DNA of 64,000 nt from DASPRG01 sp963796125 (GTDB lineage: Bacteria > Nitrospirota > Thermodesulfovibrionia > Thermodesulfovibrionales > SM23-35), in assembly GCA_963796125.1 (NCBI GenBank), contig CAWCKM010000042.1, forward strand, positions 1 to 64,000, read 5' to 3'. The translations under genes were made by a program, and so were the position numbers. Under the pieces are notes generated by a model. The model was not told the origin of the DNA. It saw only the letters and a list, made by a program, of their open reading frames with translations, and did no database searches. Positions 54,392 to 63,914 of the stretch are shown here, one piece after another. Position 1 is the first letter of the stretch. Every line of letters starts with the position of its first letter.

Positions 54392-56396
54392 ATGAAAAAA
54401 CTTATCATCTATTATCATCATTTCTTTATCGCTTTCTTCACTTTTCTACTCTATTACTTCTATTATTTGCAGAAGAAGAGATTCCCATTAGAAGAGATAG
54501 TTGTTACTGCTACCAGATATGAGGAAAAGACAACCAGTGTACCTGCCTATGTGACTGTTATTTCTGAAGAGGACATACAGGAATCTACCGCTCAAACCAT
54601 ACCAGACCTTTTGAGAATGGAAGTCGGTATCCATGTGAATGATATAACAGGAAATCGCCGGACTTTTACTGTTGATCTTCGTGGCTTTGGGGAGACAGCT
54701 TCGTTCAATACCCTTGTGTTAGTTGATGGCAGGCGGGTCAATGAACCTGATTTAAGTGGTGTTGACTGGACTGTAATTCCACTTGAAAGAGTGAAAAGAA
54801 TTGAAGTCATAAGGGGAGGAAGCGGCGGTGTTCTTTATGGTGATAATGCTTCAGGAGGGGTTATCAACATCATTACAAAAGAAGGAGATGCGCTCAAAGG
54901 CGGGGCTGAGGTAGCAACAGGAAGCTATAGCACTTTCAAGACTGATGCATATGGGAGCGGGAGTCTCGACGATTTTTCCTATTATCTGTCAGGGCGGTAT
55001 TTTACTTCTGACGGGTATAGAGAGAACAGTGATACAGAGGCGAAGGACCTTGGCGTAAACCTGAATTATAATGCCAATAATATTATAAAGTTATATATTA
55101 GCGGTGGCTACCATAAGGATAATACCGGACTTCCGGGTGCATTGAAAGAAAGCGATTTTGCCGCAGGTATCTCAAGAACAGAGTCAACGCATCCAAATGA
55201 CTTTGCTGATGTCGAAGATTACTATGTTCAGGCTGTACCAGAGATCTATTTATCTACGGATAATGTCTTTAAAATGGACACGTCTTTCAGGAAAAGAAAT
55301 TGGTTATCCTTTGCCACAGGTGACTGGGGTAATTTTACAGGTGACAGTGAGATTAAAACGGTGATTTTCTCTCCGCAGATTCTTATCAAAAATTCTATCG
55401 GTAAAGTAAGAAATAGTCTTATTCTTGGAGTTGATTATCAGAATGCTGATAATGATATCGTGAACGAGTCTCTTTTCTTCGGATTCTCATCTACCGGGAT
55501 GTTTGACCTGAAAAAGAACGACTACGGTTATTACTTCCATGATGAAATCAATATTGCAGACTCTCTTTATGTATCAGGAGGTTATCGCCACGACAGGGCA
55601 GAATTTACTTTTATACCAAGTAGTCCTGACGAGAGTTGGAATGGACGAAGATGCCTATACGGCCGGTGTCAATTATGTTTTCTTTAAGAAATCGTATGTC
55701 TATTGCAGTTTTTCAAGGAGTTTTCGATATCCTCTCCTTGATGAACTTTACAGTTTTGTTACAAATACCGTAAATACAGACTTAGTTCCCCAGACATCCG
55801 ATGATTATGAGGTTGGGGGAAGACATTATTTTTCCGATAAGGCTTATGCCCATCTTAATTTTTTCAGGATCAATACCAGGAATGAAATCTTTTTCAATCC
55901 GATGACTTTCACAAATGAAAATTTAGATGGAAAAACTCGAAGGGACGGTATTGAAGTTTCATTGAATGCGGAGATGAATAAATGGTTGACGTTGAGAGGT
56001 GGCTATTCTTATCTGAATGCAAAAATAAAAGGAGGGGAATTCAAAGGGAATAAAGTGCCAAATGTTCCTAAACATAAGGTTACAGTAGAAGCAGTATCTT
56101 CACTTGGAAGAGGTTTTACCTTTATGGTCAACGGAGTCTATATCGGAGAACGTCCCTTTGTCAGCGATTTCGCAAATGCATTTAGTAATCAGAACAGTTA
56201 TTTGGTTTTCAATGGCAAAATAACGTATCAATGGAAAGCTCTCACGGCATTTTTGGATATAAATAATATAACCAACAAGGAGTATTCGGAATATGGGGTT
56301 ATTGGAGGATTCCCATTTGGACCCTTTGAAAAGTCATTTTATCCGTCACCGGAGAGAAACTTTCTTGTTGGATCTGTCAATGGAGTTATAGGATAA
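54392..56396 (+). CDS. btuB: TonB-dependent outer-membrane receptor, cobalamin type (frameshifted)
   Basis: A receptor of about 660 residues: TonB box EEIVVTATRYEE, plug domain (IPDLLRMEVGIHVNDI, RGFGETASFNTLVLVDGRRV, YGDNASGGVINIITKEG), then a 22-strand barrel ending RNFLVGSVNG. The frame changes near 55640, where MDEDAYTAGVNYVFFKKSYV resumes. The signal region reads oddly (YYFYYLQKKRFP); a two-base correction near 54460 would give LFAEEEIP, a normal cleavage site. The riboswitch identifies the ligand as cobalamin or a relative. Confidence 0.9.
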
Positions 56397-56458
56397 TCTT
56401 TATCATCTTAGCTGGATTCTATTTTGAAACAGGACATCAAGCAGCACTTGTAGGATCT

Positions 56459-57258
56459 ATGAGGGTTAGACAATACATAATAACTTCTTTTATTCTTCAT
56501 GCAGCATTGATTACCGCATGCATTTTCTGTTTTCTATCGGGAGAGGGCATGTCCTCTCCCGATAGACTTTATGGAAGTCTCTATTGTTGAAGAATTTGGT
56601 TTGGCTCGATTCTTCCCTGATGCTCTCCATTACAATGGTAAGAATAATCCCGAGGTTAAAAAAGAATCTCGGAAACAAATTCGCTCCGAAGAGTCTTTTC
56701 TCGTCTCAAAGCTCGACCGAACACATGGTATTGAATTCTCAAGAAGACAATGGCGATAAGAGAGAAAGCCAGGATTTCGATGTCGCTGTAAACCTCAGGA
56801 AATCTCATCAGCAGATGAGGAGGGGCATTAGTGTTGTTTCAAATGAGGATCATGAATCATCTCCGGTCTCAGGATATTCAGCACAGGAAGATATCATTCA
56901 GGCAAGTTTGAGGAAATGCCCGCTTCTCAAGGAACGACGCTTTCTTCTCTCAATACCTCATCAGCAAGATTTCAGAGGGAACGATTTTTATAGAGCTATC
57001 AGAACCTTGTTAGAAAGGGCAAAGAGCTATCCTCTCCTTGCGAGGGAAAGGGGGATGGAAGGGACTGTGTTTGTCAGTTTTGTGATAGGGAGTAGGGGCT
57101 TGCCGCAAGATGTGAAGATCATGAAGAGCTCTGGCTATCAGATACTCGATGAAGAAGTAAAAAAGATGCTCAAGAAAGCTTCTCCCTTCCCGGGCATCAA
57201 GGGAGAGATTGTAATCCCGATAACCTTCAAACTTACGGATTCTATTTCAAATCGCTAA
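56459..57258 (+). CDS. tonB: TonB-like energy-transducing protein (frameshifted)
   Basis: The ATG at 56459 gives RVRQYIITSFILHAALITAC, a TonB/TolA-like N-terminal membrane anchor. After frame changes near 56582 and 56750, the C-terminal domain reads YPLLARERGMEGTVFVSFVI, GYQILDEEVKKMLKKASPFP and IVIPITFKL, the TonB C-terminal fold. It lies after btuB and probably powers that receptor. A perfect palindrome in the N-terminal coding region (56534-56565) is discussed separately. Confidence 0.75.
56534..56565. repeat. Perfect 13-bp stem palindrome inside tonB
   Basis: CTATCGGGAGAGG-GCATGT-CCTCTCCCGATAG, exact over 13 bp, within the frame that encodes LSGEGMSSPDRL right after the membrane anchor. 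It could be a coding palindromic insert, or a terminator-like structure if tonB actually starts later. Confidence 0.55.
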
Positions 57259-57262
57259 TGAA

Positions 57263-57368
57263 TGTCATTCCGACTTGTTCGGTCAATGACTCATAGAGAA
57301 TCTTTCTCCCAGTTGTTTTGATCCTTTCACGTGTTTTTCAGAAGGATTCTCGACAAGCGAAGAATGAC
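57263..57368. repeat. GTCATTCC-ended inverted repeat element, copy 4
   Basis: GTCATTCCGACTTGTTCGGTC at the left and GATTCTCGACAAGCGAAGAATGAC at the right. It sits between the convergent tonB and alpha/beta-hydrolase genes, the typical site for REP-like elements. Confidence 0.65.
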
Positions 57369-57390
57369 AGAATAAAAGCCAAAAAGATAT

Positions 57391-58419
57391 TCATCGCTTA
57401 ACGATGATTTTTTCGATCGATGTGACGAGCAAATCTCTCACATTCTTATCAAAGAGCATTTGTGCATGGTTAAGACTGAAATTATAATGTTCATTACTCC
57501 ACGGAATTTTTGCGCTCTCTGCTGAAACCAATCCGTCACCCTTACCATCAGTAATCTCGGCAGGATAAAATTTATCAGGGATTACCTTCTCGAAAATTTC
57601 AGGTATAGAGAAAATTTCTTCGGGTCTTAGAGACCATCTGTAAGATTTCTCTTTGCATACAGAATTCCAGCGCCACCTGTATAAACTGAAAAGAGTAGGT
57701 TTCGTCCCACTTAACGAGACATAATGTATCCCGTCGAGAGGACCGTCCTTCAAAGATTTCAAGAAAGACGATTGAGGAAGGAGTTCTTTCAATGCCTTGC
57801 TTTTCAGGAAATCAAGTACGTGTTTTACGGAAGAAGAAAGTGTCCCTTTGTCTGCACCACTGAAAAAGGGGCTTACGAAAGAAACAAGAGGTTTCAAGTA
57901 ACAAGCCAGTTTGGCAATGGAGCTTCCCTGATGGGGAGACGAGATTGTTATAAGACCTCTTATGAAGGGCTCCTTCTTTTGAAAAAGGTATTTCCTTCCG
58001 ATGAGTCCTCCTCTGCTATGGCCAACGAGGATAATCCCGGCCTTTGACAAGTCCTTTGCAAGCTTCATAATTTCTTCTAATTCCGAAACAACCGAATCAA
58101 TAGGGCCGGAGGGTCTTCTCTGGCTCCATGTAATTACAGGGTACTTTCTGAGCTTAAGGTCGTTGAACAGTGTTTCTAAACATTTAGGCTGTACTCCCGG
58201 TGAAAGTTCCGGGATTTCCTCTTTTGGTTTATCCCTGCTGACTCCGAAATCCCTTACGGAAGGCCTTTCACGGAGAAAAATGTTTAAGGGGAGTTTTCCG
58301 CCGAGGATTCTGGATTTTAAAGGGTTCACCCATATGTCCTTATCCATCCCGAGACCATGGATGAAAATGATGGCAGGTTTATCTATACTGCCTTTGGTGA
58401 AAGCGATGTCTAATTTCAT
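57391..58419 (-). CDS. Alpha/beta-hydrolase, lipase-like
   Basis: A protein of about 342 residues: FIHGLGMDKDIWVNP with the HG oxyanion motif, nucleophile elbow LVGHSRGGLIGR, and later ITDGKGDGLVSAESAK and NFSLNHAQMLFDK supplying likely acid and His. Similar to PGAP1/lipase class 2 hydrolases; substrate unknown. The ATG is at 58417-58419, just downstream of the tRNA terminator, so the upstream open frame through the tRNAs is ignored. Confidence 0.8.
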   Translation of the reverse strand: MKLDIAFTKGSIDKPAIIFIHGLGMDKDIWVNPLKSRILGGKLPLNIFLRERPSVRDFGVSRDKPKEEIPELSPGVQPKCLETLFNDLKLRKYPVITWSQRRPSGPIDSVVSELEEIMKLAKDLSKAGIILVGHSRGGLIGRKYLFQKKEPFIRGLITISSPHQGSSIAKLACYLKPLVSFVSPFFSGADKGTLSSSVKHVLDFLKSKALKELLPQSSFLKSLKDGPLDGIHYVSLSGTKPTLFSLYRWRWNSVCKEKSYRWSLRPEEIFSIPEIFEKVIPDKFYPAEITDGKGDGLVSAESAKIPWSNEHYNFSLNHAQMLFDKNVRDLLVTSIEKIIVKR

Positions 58420-58461
58420 TTTTTTAGGATGGTAACAATCTGCTTGATAAATGTAATAAAA

Positions 58462-58485
58462 AAGGGGTTGTGTCTGCAACCCCTT
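58462..58485 (-). terminator. Intrinsic terminator after tRNA-Glu
   Basis: On the minus strand AAGGGGTTG-CAGACA-CAACCCCTT followed by TTTTATT, a GC-rich 9-bp stem with a U-run. It lies 9 bases after the tRNA-Glu 3' end. Confidence 0.85.
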
Positions 58486-58493
58486 GATTTTGC

Positions 58494-58571
58494 TGGCGTC
58501 CCCAACGGGATTCGAACCCGTGTTACCGCCTTGAAAGGGCGATGTCCTAGGCCGAGCTAGACGATGGGGAC
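58494..58571 (-). tRNA. tRNA-Glu (UUC)
   Basis: The minus strand begins GTCCCCATCGTCTAG and ends with the T-arm GGTTCGAATCC, acceptor GGGGAC and an encoded CCA. The anticodon loop CTTTCAA gives UUC. The 7-bp acceptor and the anticodon stem CGCC/GGCG pair fully. Confidence 0.93.
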
Positions 58572-58575
58572 GTTC

Positions 58576-58651
58576 TGGTGAGCCGCGTTGGATTCGAACC
58601 AACGACACCCGCCTTAAAAGGGCGATGCTCTACCAACTGAGCTAGCGGCCC
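58576..58651 (-). tRNA. tRNA-Lys (UUU)
   Basis: The minus strand reads GGGCCGCTAGCTCAGTTGG, anticodon loop CTTTTAA (UUU), T-arm GGTTCGAATCC, acceptor GCGGCTC and encoded CCA. One G-U pair in the acceptor. It lies 4 bases upstream of tRNA-Glu, so they are probably one transcript. Confidence 0.93.
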
Positions 58652-58687
58652 GGATTTTTTTACTTTACCTGTTCGATAATTTTCTTG

Positions 58688-60637
58688 TCAAATACTCAGA
58701 GGGCTTTTCTTTGCATATGGCAGGAGGCCGCCAGTCAGAAGAATTTCTTTTTCCCGTTCATTGAAATCTGAAATTACCCCGAAAGTATAATTTTTTGTCT
58801 GATTCAATATCCTAAAAGACTGAAGTCCTTCTAAAGATTTTCTTACGTTCTCCAGTAATAACCTGTCACCTCTGTCAATCCTTTCATAGTCCTCAGGATT
58901 TGAGAATTTCAAAGGAAGAATACCAAAATTTATCAGATTAGACCTGTGGATACGCGCATAGGACTTTGCAATAACTAGTTGAATGCCAAGGTACATGGGT
59001 GCGATTGCTGCATGTTCCCTCGATGAACCCTGACCATAATTTTCGCCACCAATAATAGCGCCTCCTCCCTTTGACCGTGCCTCCCTTGCCCTTTTGCTGA
59101 AAGTATCGTCAAGGTTTGAAAAGACAAATTCAGACATAGCCGGTATGTTTGACCGTAGAGGGAGGATAGAGGCTCCTGCCGGCATGATGTCATCTGTAGT
59201 AATGTTGTCCTGAAGTTTAATCAATACTTCTGCCTCGATTTTTTCCGGGAGAGGCTCTTTAACAGGCACATCTTTTATATTTGGTCCCTTAACAATCTTT
59301 GATCCCTTCGCATCTTTTTTAGGAGAAATGAGCATATTATCATGTATGAGATACTGTGAGGGCTCTTCAAATTCTTCTATATGAAGACCGGAATTACGTG
59401 GGTCTGTAATTGTACCCTTTAAGGCGGCAACAGCACAGGAAACAGGACTGGCCAGATAGACAAAGGCGTCTTTGTTGCCACTCCTTCCTTTGAAATTTCT
59501 GTTATATGATCTTACCGATATCTGTCCTGTACCTGGTGACCCACCCATGCCAATACAGGGACCGCAGGAAGATTCAAGTATCCTTGCTCCTGCTGCAACC
59601 ATCTCAGCTAAATGCCCTTCCCGTGAAAGCATCTCATAAACCTGCTTTGACCCCGGGTTGATAAGGAGACTTACGTTTTCTGCAACTGAGTTACCTTTCA
59701 GGATAGAAGCGACTGTCCTCATGAGCTGGTACGATGAGTTTGTGCAACTCCCTATGCAAACCTGATCCACTTTTGTGCCGGACAGGTCCTTGACGGGAAC
59801 GACGTTGTCAGGACTATGGGGCTGTGCGATGAGGGGTTCAACGGAATGCAAGTCTATCTCAAGGACGTCAGCATATTCTGCATTGTCATCAGCAGAGAGC
59901 GCAATCCAAGTGTCTCCTCTGTTCTGAGCCTGGAGATACTTTTTTGTTCTTTCGTCACTCGGGAAGATAGAAGTCGTTGCACCGAGCTCTGCACCCATGT
60001 TCGTGATCGTAGCTCTCTCGGTGACACTTAAATCCTTAATACCAGGTCCACCATATTCAAGAATTTTTCCTACGCCGCCTTTGACGGTAAGTCTTCTCAG
60101 AATCTCAAGTATTATATCCATTGCCGTAACCCAGGGCCTGGTCAGTTTGCCCACGAGCTTTATGAGCACCACCTGTGGCATGATGAGTTCAAAGGGAGAT
60201 CCTGCCATGACAGTAGCGGCATCAAGTCCTCCGACACCTATAGCAATCATGCCCATTCCTCCACCCGTCGGGGTGTGGCTGTCCGTGCCAAGGGCAATGT
60301 TGCCGGGAGCAGCAAAACGCTCGAGGTGAACCTGATGACTTATACCGTTTCCAGGTCTTGAAAAATATGCCCCGTATCGTGCTGCTGCTGTTTGAAGGAA
60401 GAGGTGGTCATCAGGGTTCATGTAATTTGATTGAACCATATTATGGTCAACATAGGAGACAGCGAGTGGTACTCTTACTGATTCAATTCCTATTGCTTCA
60501 AACTGTAACCACGCCATAGTACCTGTTGCATCTTGTGTGTATACCTGATCTACCCGCAAACCAACAGGTTTACCTGCCTTTAACTCACCGTGTACTTTAT
60601 GTGCTTCAAATATTTTTTCTACAATGTTCTTGCCCAT
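58688..60637 (-). CDS. acn: Aconitate hydratase (short type)
   Basis: A 649-residue aconitase: DSHTPTGGGMGMIAIGVGG, and [4Fe-4S] ligands CIGSCTNSS and SCGPCIGMGGSP. The swivel domain has GGENYGQGSSREHAA and the late NLINFGILPL. The length is that of compact bacterial aconitases rather than the 890-residue AcnA. ATG at 60635-60637; divergent from lysA. Participates in the citrate cycle. Confidence 0.92.
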   Translation of the reverse strand: MGKNIVEKIFEAHKVHGELKAGKPVGLRVDQVYTQDATGTMAWLQFEAIGIESVRVPLAVSYVDHNMVQSNYMNPDDHLFLQTAAARYGAYFSRPGNGISHQVHLERFAAPGNIALGTDSHTPTGGGMGMIAIGVGGLDAATVMAGSPFELIMPQVVLIKLVGKLTRPWVTAMDIILEILRRLTVKGGVGKILEYGGPGIKDLSVTERATITNMGAELGATTSIFPSDERTKKYLQAQNRGDTWIALSADDNAEYADVLEIDLHSVEPLIAQPHSPDNVVPVKDLSGTKVDQVCIGSCTNSSYQLMRTVASILKGNSVAENVSLLINPGSKQVYEMLSREGHLAEMVAAGARILESSCGPCIGMGGSPGTGQISVRSYNRNFKGRSGNKDAFVYLASPVSCAVAALKGTITDPRNSGLHIEEFEEPSQYLIHDNMLISPKKDAKGSKIVKGPNIKDVPVKEPLPEKIEAEVLIKLQDNITTDDIMPAGASILPLRSNIPAMSEFVFSNLDDTFSKRAREARSKGGGAIIGGENYGQGSSREHAAIAPMYLGIQLVIAKSYARIHRSNLINFGILPLKFSNPEDYERIDRGDRLLLENVRKSLEGLQSFRILNQTKNYTFGVISDFNEREKEILLTGGLLPYAKKSPLSI

Positions 60638-60751
60638 ACTATAAAAATGTAACATATCTGAAATGAACAAATCCAAAGATGGTTCATGGCTTGAGATAAA
60701 AGTGCAAATATGTAAAAATAGAGAAAAAATTAATCAAGAGAAGGGCTTCCT

Positions 60752-62008
60752 ATGCATTTCTTTCAATATCGCGGACGTGAATTATATGCTGAAGATGTAG
60801 CTATTACAGAGCTCGCCGGGAAATATGGAACTCCCCTTTACGTTTATAGTTACAATACCCTTCTCAGACACTTCCGTGCCTACACAGATGCATTTAACGA
60901 CTACCCTCATATCATCTGTTTTGCTCTCAAGTCGAATTCAAATATAGCTATCCTCAGACTTTTTGCAGAGAACGGAGGGGGTGCCGACATTGTATCGGGA
61001 GGAGAGCTTTACAGGGCATTGAAAGCGGGCATATCTCCAAAGAAGATAGTATATGCCGGCGTTGGTAAGACAGAGGAGGAGATACGGTTTGCCCTGAGGT
61101 CAAAGATCCTCATGTTCAATGTTGAATCAGGGGACGAGCTTAGAGAGATCAACAGGATTGCAGGCATCATGGGATTGAAGGCACCTATTGCGCTTCGGAT
61201 CAATCCTGACATTGACCCTGAGACGCATCCCTATATAGCGACAGGACTCAAAAAAAATAAGTTTGGTATCCCGATAGAAGATGCTGTAGAGCATTACCGC
61301 ATTGCATCAAAACTGAAGAACATTAAAATCCTCGGTATCCACAAACATATAGGTTCACAGATAACCAGGATTGCCCCCTTTGTTGATGCCCTGAAAAATA
61401 TTCTTCTCCTGGTAGATAAGCTGAGTACCGATGGATTGAACATCCAGTACCTCGATATCGGAGGTGGACTGGGTATCTCTTACAAAGATGAAGAACCCCC
61501 GGTTCCTGAAGACCTTGCAAAGAATCTCATTCCCCTCCTGAAAGGGAGAAAACTTACCCTGATAACAGAACCGGGAAGGTCTATTGCAGGCAATGCAGGC
61601 ATACTTGTAACGCGTGTCCTTTATCAGAAGAAAGGAGAGAAGAAGGAATTTGTCATTGTAGATGCAGGCATGAATGACCTGATAAGACCATCCCTCTATG
61701 ATGCTTATCATCATATACTTCCTGTTCTGCAGAGAAAGAGGGAAGTCATACTGTGTGATGTTGTCGGGCCCATATGCGAATCAGGAGATTTTCTTGCAAA
61801 AGAGAGAGAACTCAGGAAGGTAGAAAAAGGTGAATATCTTGCTGTAATGGGTGCCGGCGCATACGGGTTTACCATGAGTTCAAATTACAACAGCCGTCCG
61901 AGGGCGGCAGAAGTATTGGTCAGAGGTAATGAGCATTTTCTGATAAGGTCCCGGGAGACATATAGAGATTTGATTAGAAATGAAAAGATCCCCGGGTTTT
62001 TGCGATGA
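60752..62008 (+). CDS. lysA: Diaminopimelate decarboxylase
   Basis: A 418-residue PLP enzyme: CFALKSNSNIAILRLF with the PLP Lys, GGGADIVSGGELYRAL, HKHIGSQ, GGGLGISY, EPGRSIAGNAG and CESGDFLAKER with the catalytic Cys. Final step of lysine synthesis. Starts a lysA-dapF-dapA operon by overlapping dapF (ATGA). Confidence 0.95.
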   Translation: MHFFQYRGRELYAEDVAITELAGKYGTPLYVYSYNTLLRHFRAYTDAFNDYPHIICFALKSNSNIAILRLFAENGGGADIVSGGELYRALKAGISPKKIVYAGVGKTEEEIRFALRSKILMFNVESGDELREINRIAGIMGLKAPIALRINPDIDPETHPYIATGLKKNKFGIPIEDAVEHYRIASKLKNIKILGIHKHIGSQITRIAPFVDALKNILLLVDKLSTDGLNIQYLDIGGGLGISYKDEEPPVPEDLAKNLIPLLKGRKLTLITEPGRSIAGNAGILVTRVLYQKKGEKKEFVIVDAGMNDLIRPSLYDAYHHILPVLQRKREVILCDVVGPICESGDFLAKERELRKVEKGEYLAVMGAGAYGFTMSSNYNSRPRAAEVLVRGNEHFLIRSRETYRDLIRNEKIPGFLR

Positions 62009-62888
62009 AGATAACCTTTACAAAGATGCACGGTTTAGGCAATGACTTTATCCTGATCGACTGCAGGCACGTAACACTCAATAACCTGCCTGAGCTTTCA
62101 AAGACACTCTGCCATAGACGCTTTGGAGTTGGCGCTGACCAGATGCTCCTTCTCCTCGCTTCTCAGGAGGCAGATTTTATGATGAGGATCTTTAATGCTG
62201 ACGGCGGTGAAGTTGAGATGTGTGGCAATGGGATACGTTGCCTCGCAAAGTATATATGGGACAGAAATCTTTCTGCCAAAAAAATCCTCTCTGTAGAGAC
62301 GCCTGGCGGAATCATCAGGCCTGAGAAAGCAGGTGATCTGGTGAAAGTTGATATGGGAGAGCCTGTTTTTGAACCCGAGAAGATACCGGTAAAGATAGTG
62401 AAAGTCAAAGTTCAAAGTTCACAGTTCAAATCCCCCCTTAGAGGGGAACTTATTAAAGGGGGGCCGAGGGGATTATTGATTATCCCCTGCGGATTGAAGA
62501 TAGGGAATTCAAGATAACATGTGTCTCCATGGGCAATCCTCATGCGGTTATTTTTGTTGAAAATCTATCCAAATTCCCTATACCATATTATGGGTCTCTT
62601 ATAGAGAATCATCCTCTTTTTCCAAAAAAGACAAACGTGGAATTCATAGAAGTGCTTACTCCAAAAGAGATATCAATGCGGGTATGGGAAAGGGGATCAG
62701 GTGAGACCATGGCATGTGGTACCGGTGCGTCTGCCGCTGTTGTGGCTTCAAACATAAAAGGTCTCACCGAAAAGGAAGTGACTGTTCACCTACTCGGAGG
62801 AGACCTCTTTATCGAATGGGCCGGGACCAACCATGTTTATATGACAGGTCCCGCTGCAGAGGTTTTTGAGGGCATTATCAATATTTAA
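62005..62888 (+). CDS. dapF: Diaminopimelate epimerase (one frameshift)
   Basis: KMHGLGNDFILID and EMCGNGIRCLAKY with the first catalytic Cys, then a frame change near 62505 into MGNPHAVIFVENLSKFP, and later ETMACGTGASAAVVAS with the second Cys. About 290 residues. Between VKVDMGEPVFEP and the frame change about 25 extra residues (KSPLRGELIKGGPRG) derive from a repeat element at 62402-62489. Converts LL- to meso-DAP. Confidence 0.92.
62402..62489. repeat. Composite word-repeat and G/C palindrome in dapF
   Basis: AAAGTTCAAAGTTCACAGTTC, a tandem-word repeat, directly followed by CCCCCCTTAGAGGGG and AAAGGGGGGCCGAGGGGATT. It joins the two element types seen separately elsewhere and shares the AATCCCCCC/GGGGATT ends with the btuF and uvrA inserts. 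Confidence 0.65.
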
Positions 62889-62903
62889 AAGTGGGAGGTA
62901 AGT

Positions 62904-63778
62904 ATGTTGAAAGGGTCAATAGTCGCAATCGTTACACCTTTTAAAAAAGGAAAGGTCGATGAAAAGGCACTCGGCGATCTCATAGAATGGCATATAGCAC
63001 AGGGAACAAATGGGATAGTACCGTGTGGCACTACAGGTGAATCAGCAACGCTTGATTATAAGGAGCATTACAGGGTCATTGACATTACTGTAAAAACAGT
63101 AAATAAGAGAGTCCCTGTTATTGCAGGGACGGGCTGCAAATGCAACTGATGAGACCATCATGATAACAAAACAGGCGAAAAAATCCGGCGCAGATGCAGC
63201 TCTTCTGGTTTCACCATACTATAACAAACCTACCCAGGAAGGTCTTTACAGGCATTATAAGGCAGTTGCTGAGTCTGTAGATATTCCGATTGTTTTATAT
63301 AATGTGCCTGGCCGTACTGCTGTTAATATCCTCCCCTCAACCGTTGCCCGTCTTGCGGAGATAGAGAATATCGTGGCGATTAAAGAGGCAACAGGAGACA
63401 TGAAACAGGTCAGTGAAGTCATAAGGCTCTGTAGAGACAGGATTACGGTGATCTCAGGAGACGACTTTACAACACTTCCACTTCTTGCCCTTGGAGGAAA
63501 AGGTGTAATATCCGTGTCGGCAAATGTCGCACCAAAAGACTGTCTCAATGATGTGTTCTTTATGGATGAAGGGGCAGCACGATAGAGCGAGAGCGATACA
63601 TTACAAACTTGAGCCATTGAATGCAGCCATGTTTATCGAGACGAATCCCATACCTGTAAAGACAGCTCTTGCCATGATGGGCAGGATACAGGAAGAGTTC
63701 AGGCTTCCGCTCTGCGAAATGTCTTCAGCGAATAAGGACAAACTCAGGAAAGTTCTCGTTGATTTGAAGCTAGTTTAG
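62904..63778 (+). CDS. dapA: 4-hydroxy-tetrahydrodipicolinate synthase (frameshifted)
   Basis: ATG 62904 after GGGAGG: GSIVAIVTPFKKGKVDEKAL, GTNGIVPCGTTGESATL, then a frame change near 63135, then LLVSPYYNKPTQEGLYRHY (catalytic Tyr), NVPGRTAVNI and VAIKEATGD (Schiff-base Lys), then another change near 63575 into LEPLNAAMFIETNPIPVKTA and the end LRKVLVDLKLV. About 291 residues. Lysine/DAP pathway, third gene of the operon. Confidence 0.93.
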
Positions 63779-63876
63779 AACCTAAAAACTGTTGCGATTT
63801 TCTTGTACGACACCTCAGCAGGAAGTTCATGGCGCATTTTGTGCTAAATAAACTGTATTTTGCAGAAGTATAGAGT

Positions 63877-63882
63877 TATAAT
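63877..63882 (+). promoter_or_regulatory. -10 element before the last gene
   Basis: TATAAT at 63877-63882, about 32 bases before the ATG at 63915, without a clear -35. GAAGGAGGT at 63902-63910 is the ribosome binding site. Confidence 0.35.
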
Positions 63883-63914
63883 AAACAATATTATAGTGGA
63901 TGAAGGAGGTCAAA

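Noticed and set aside
57391..58608. 405-codon version of the alpha/beta-hydrolase gene starting in the tRNAs
   Set aside because: Its first 63 codons run through the terminator and tRNA-Glu; the internal ATG at 58417-58419 begins the conserved domain.
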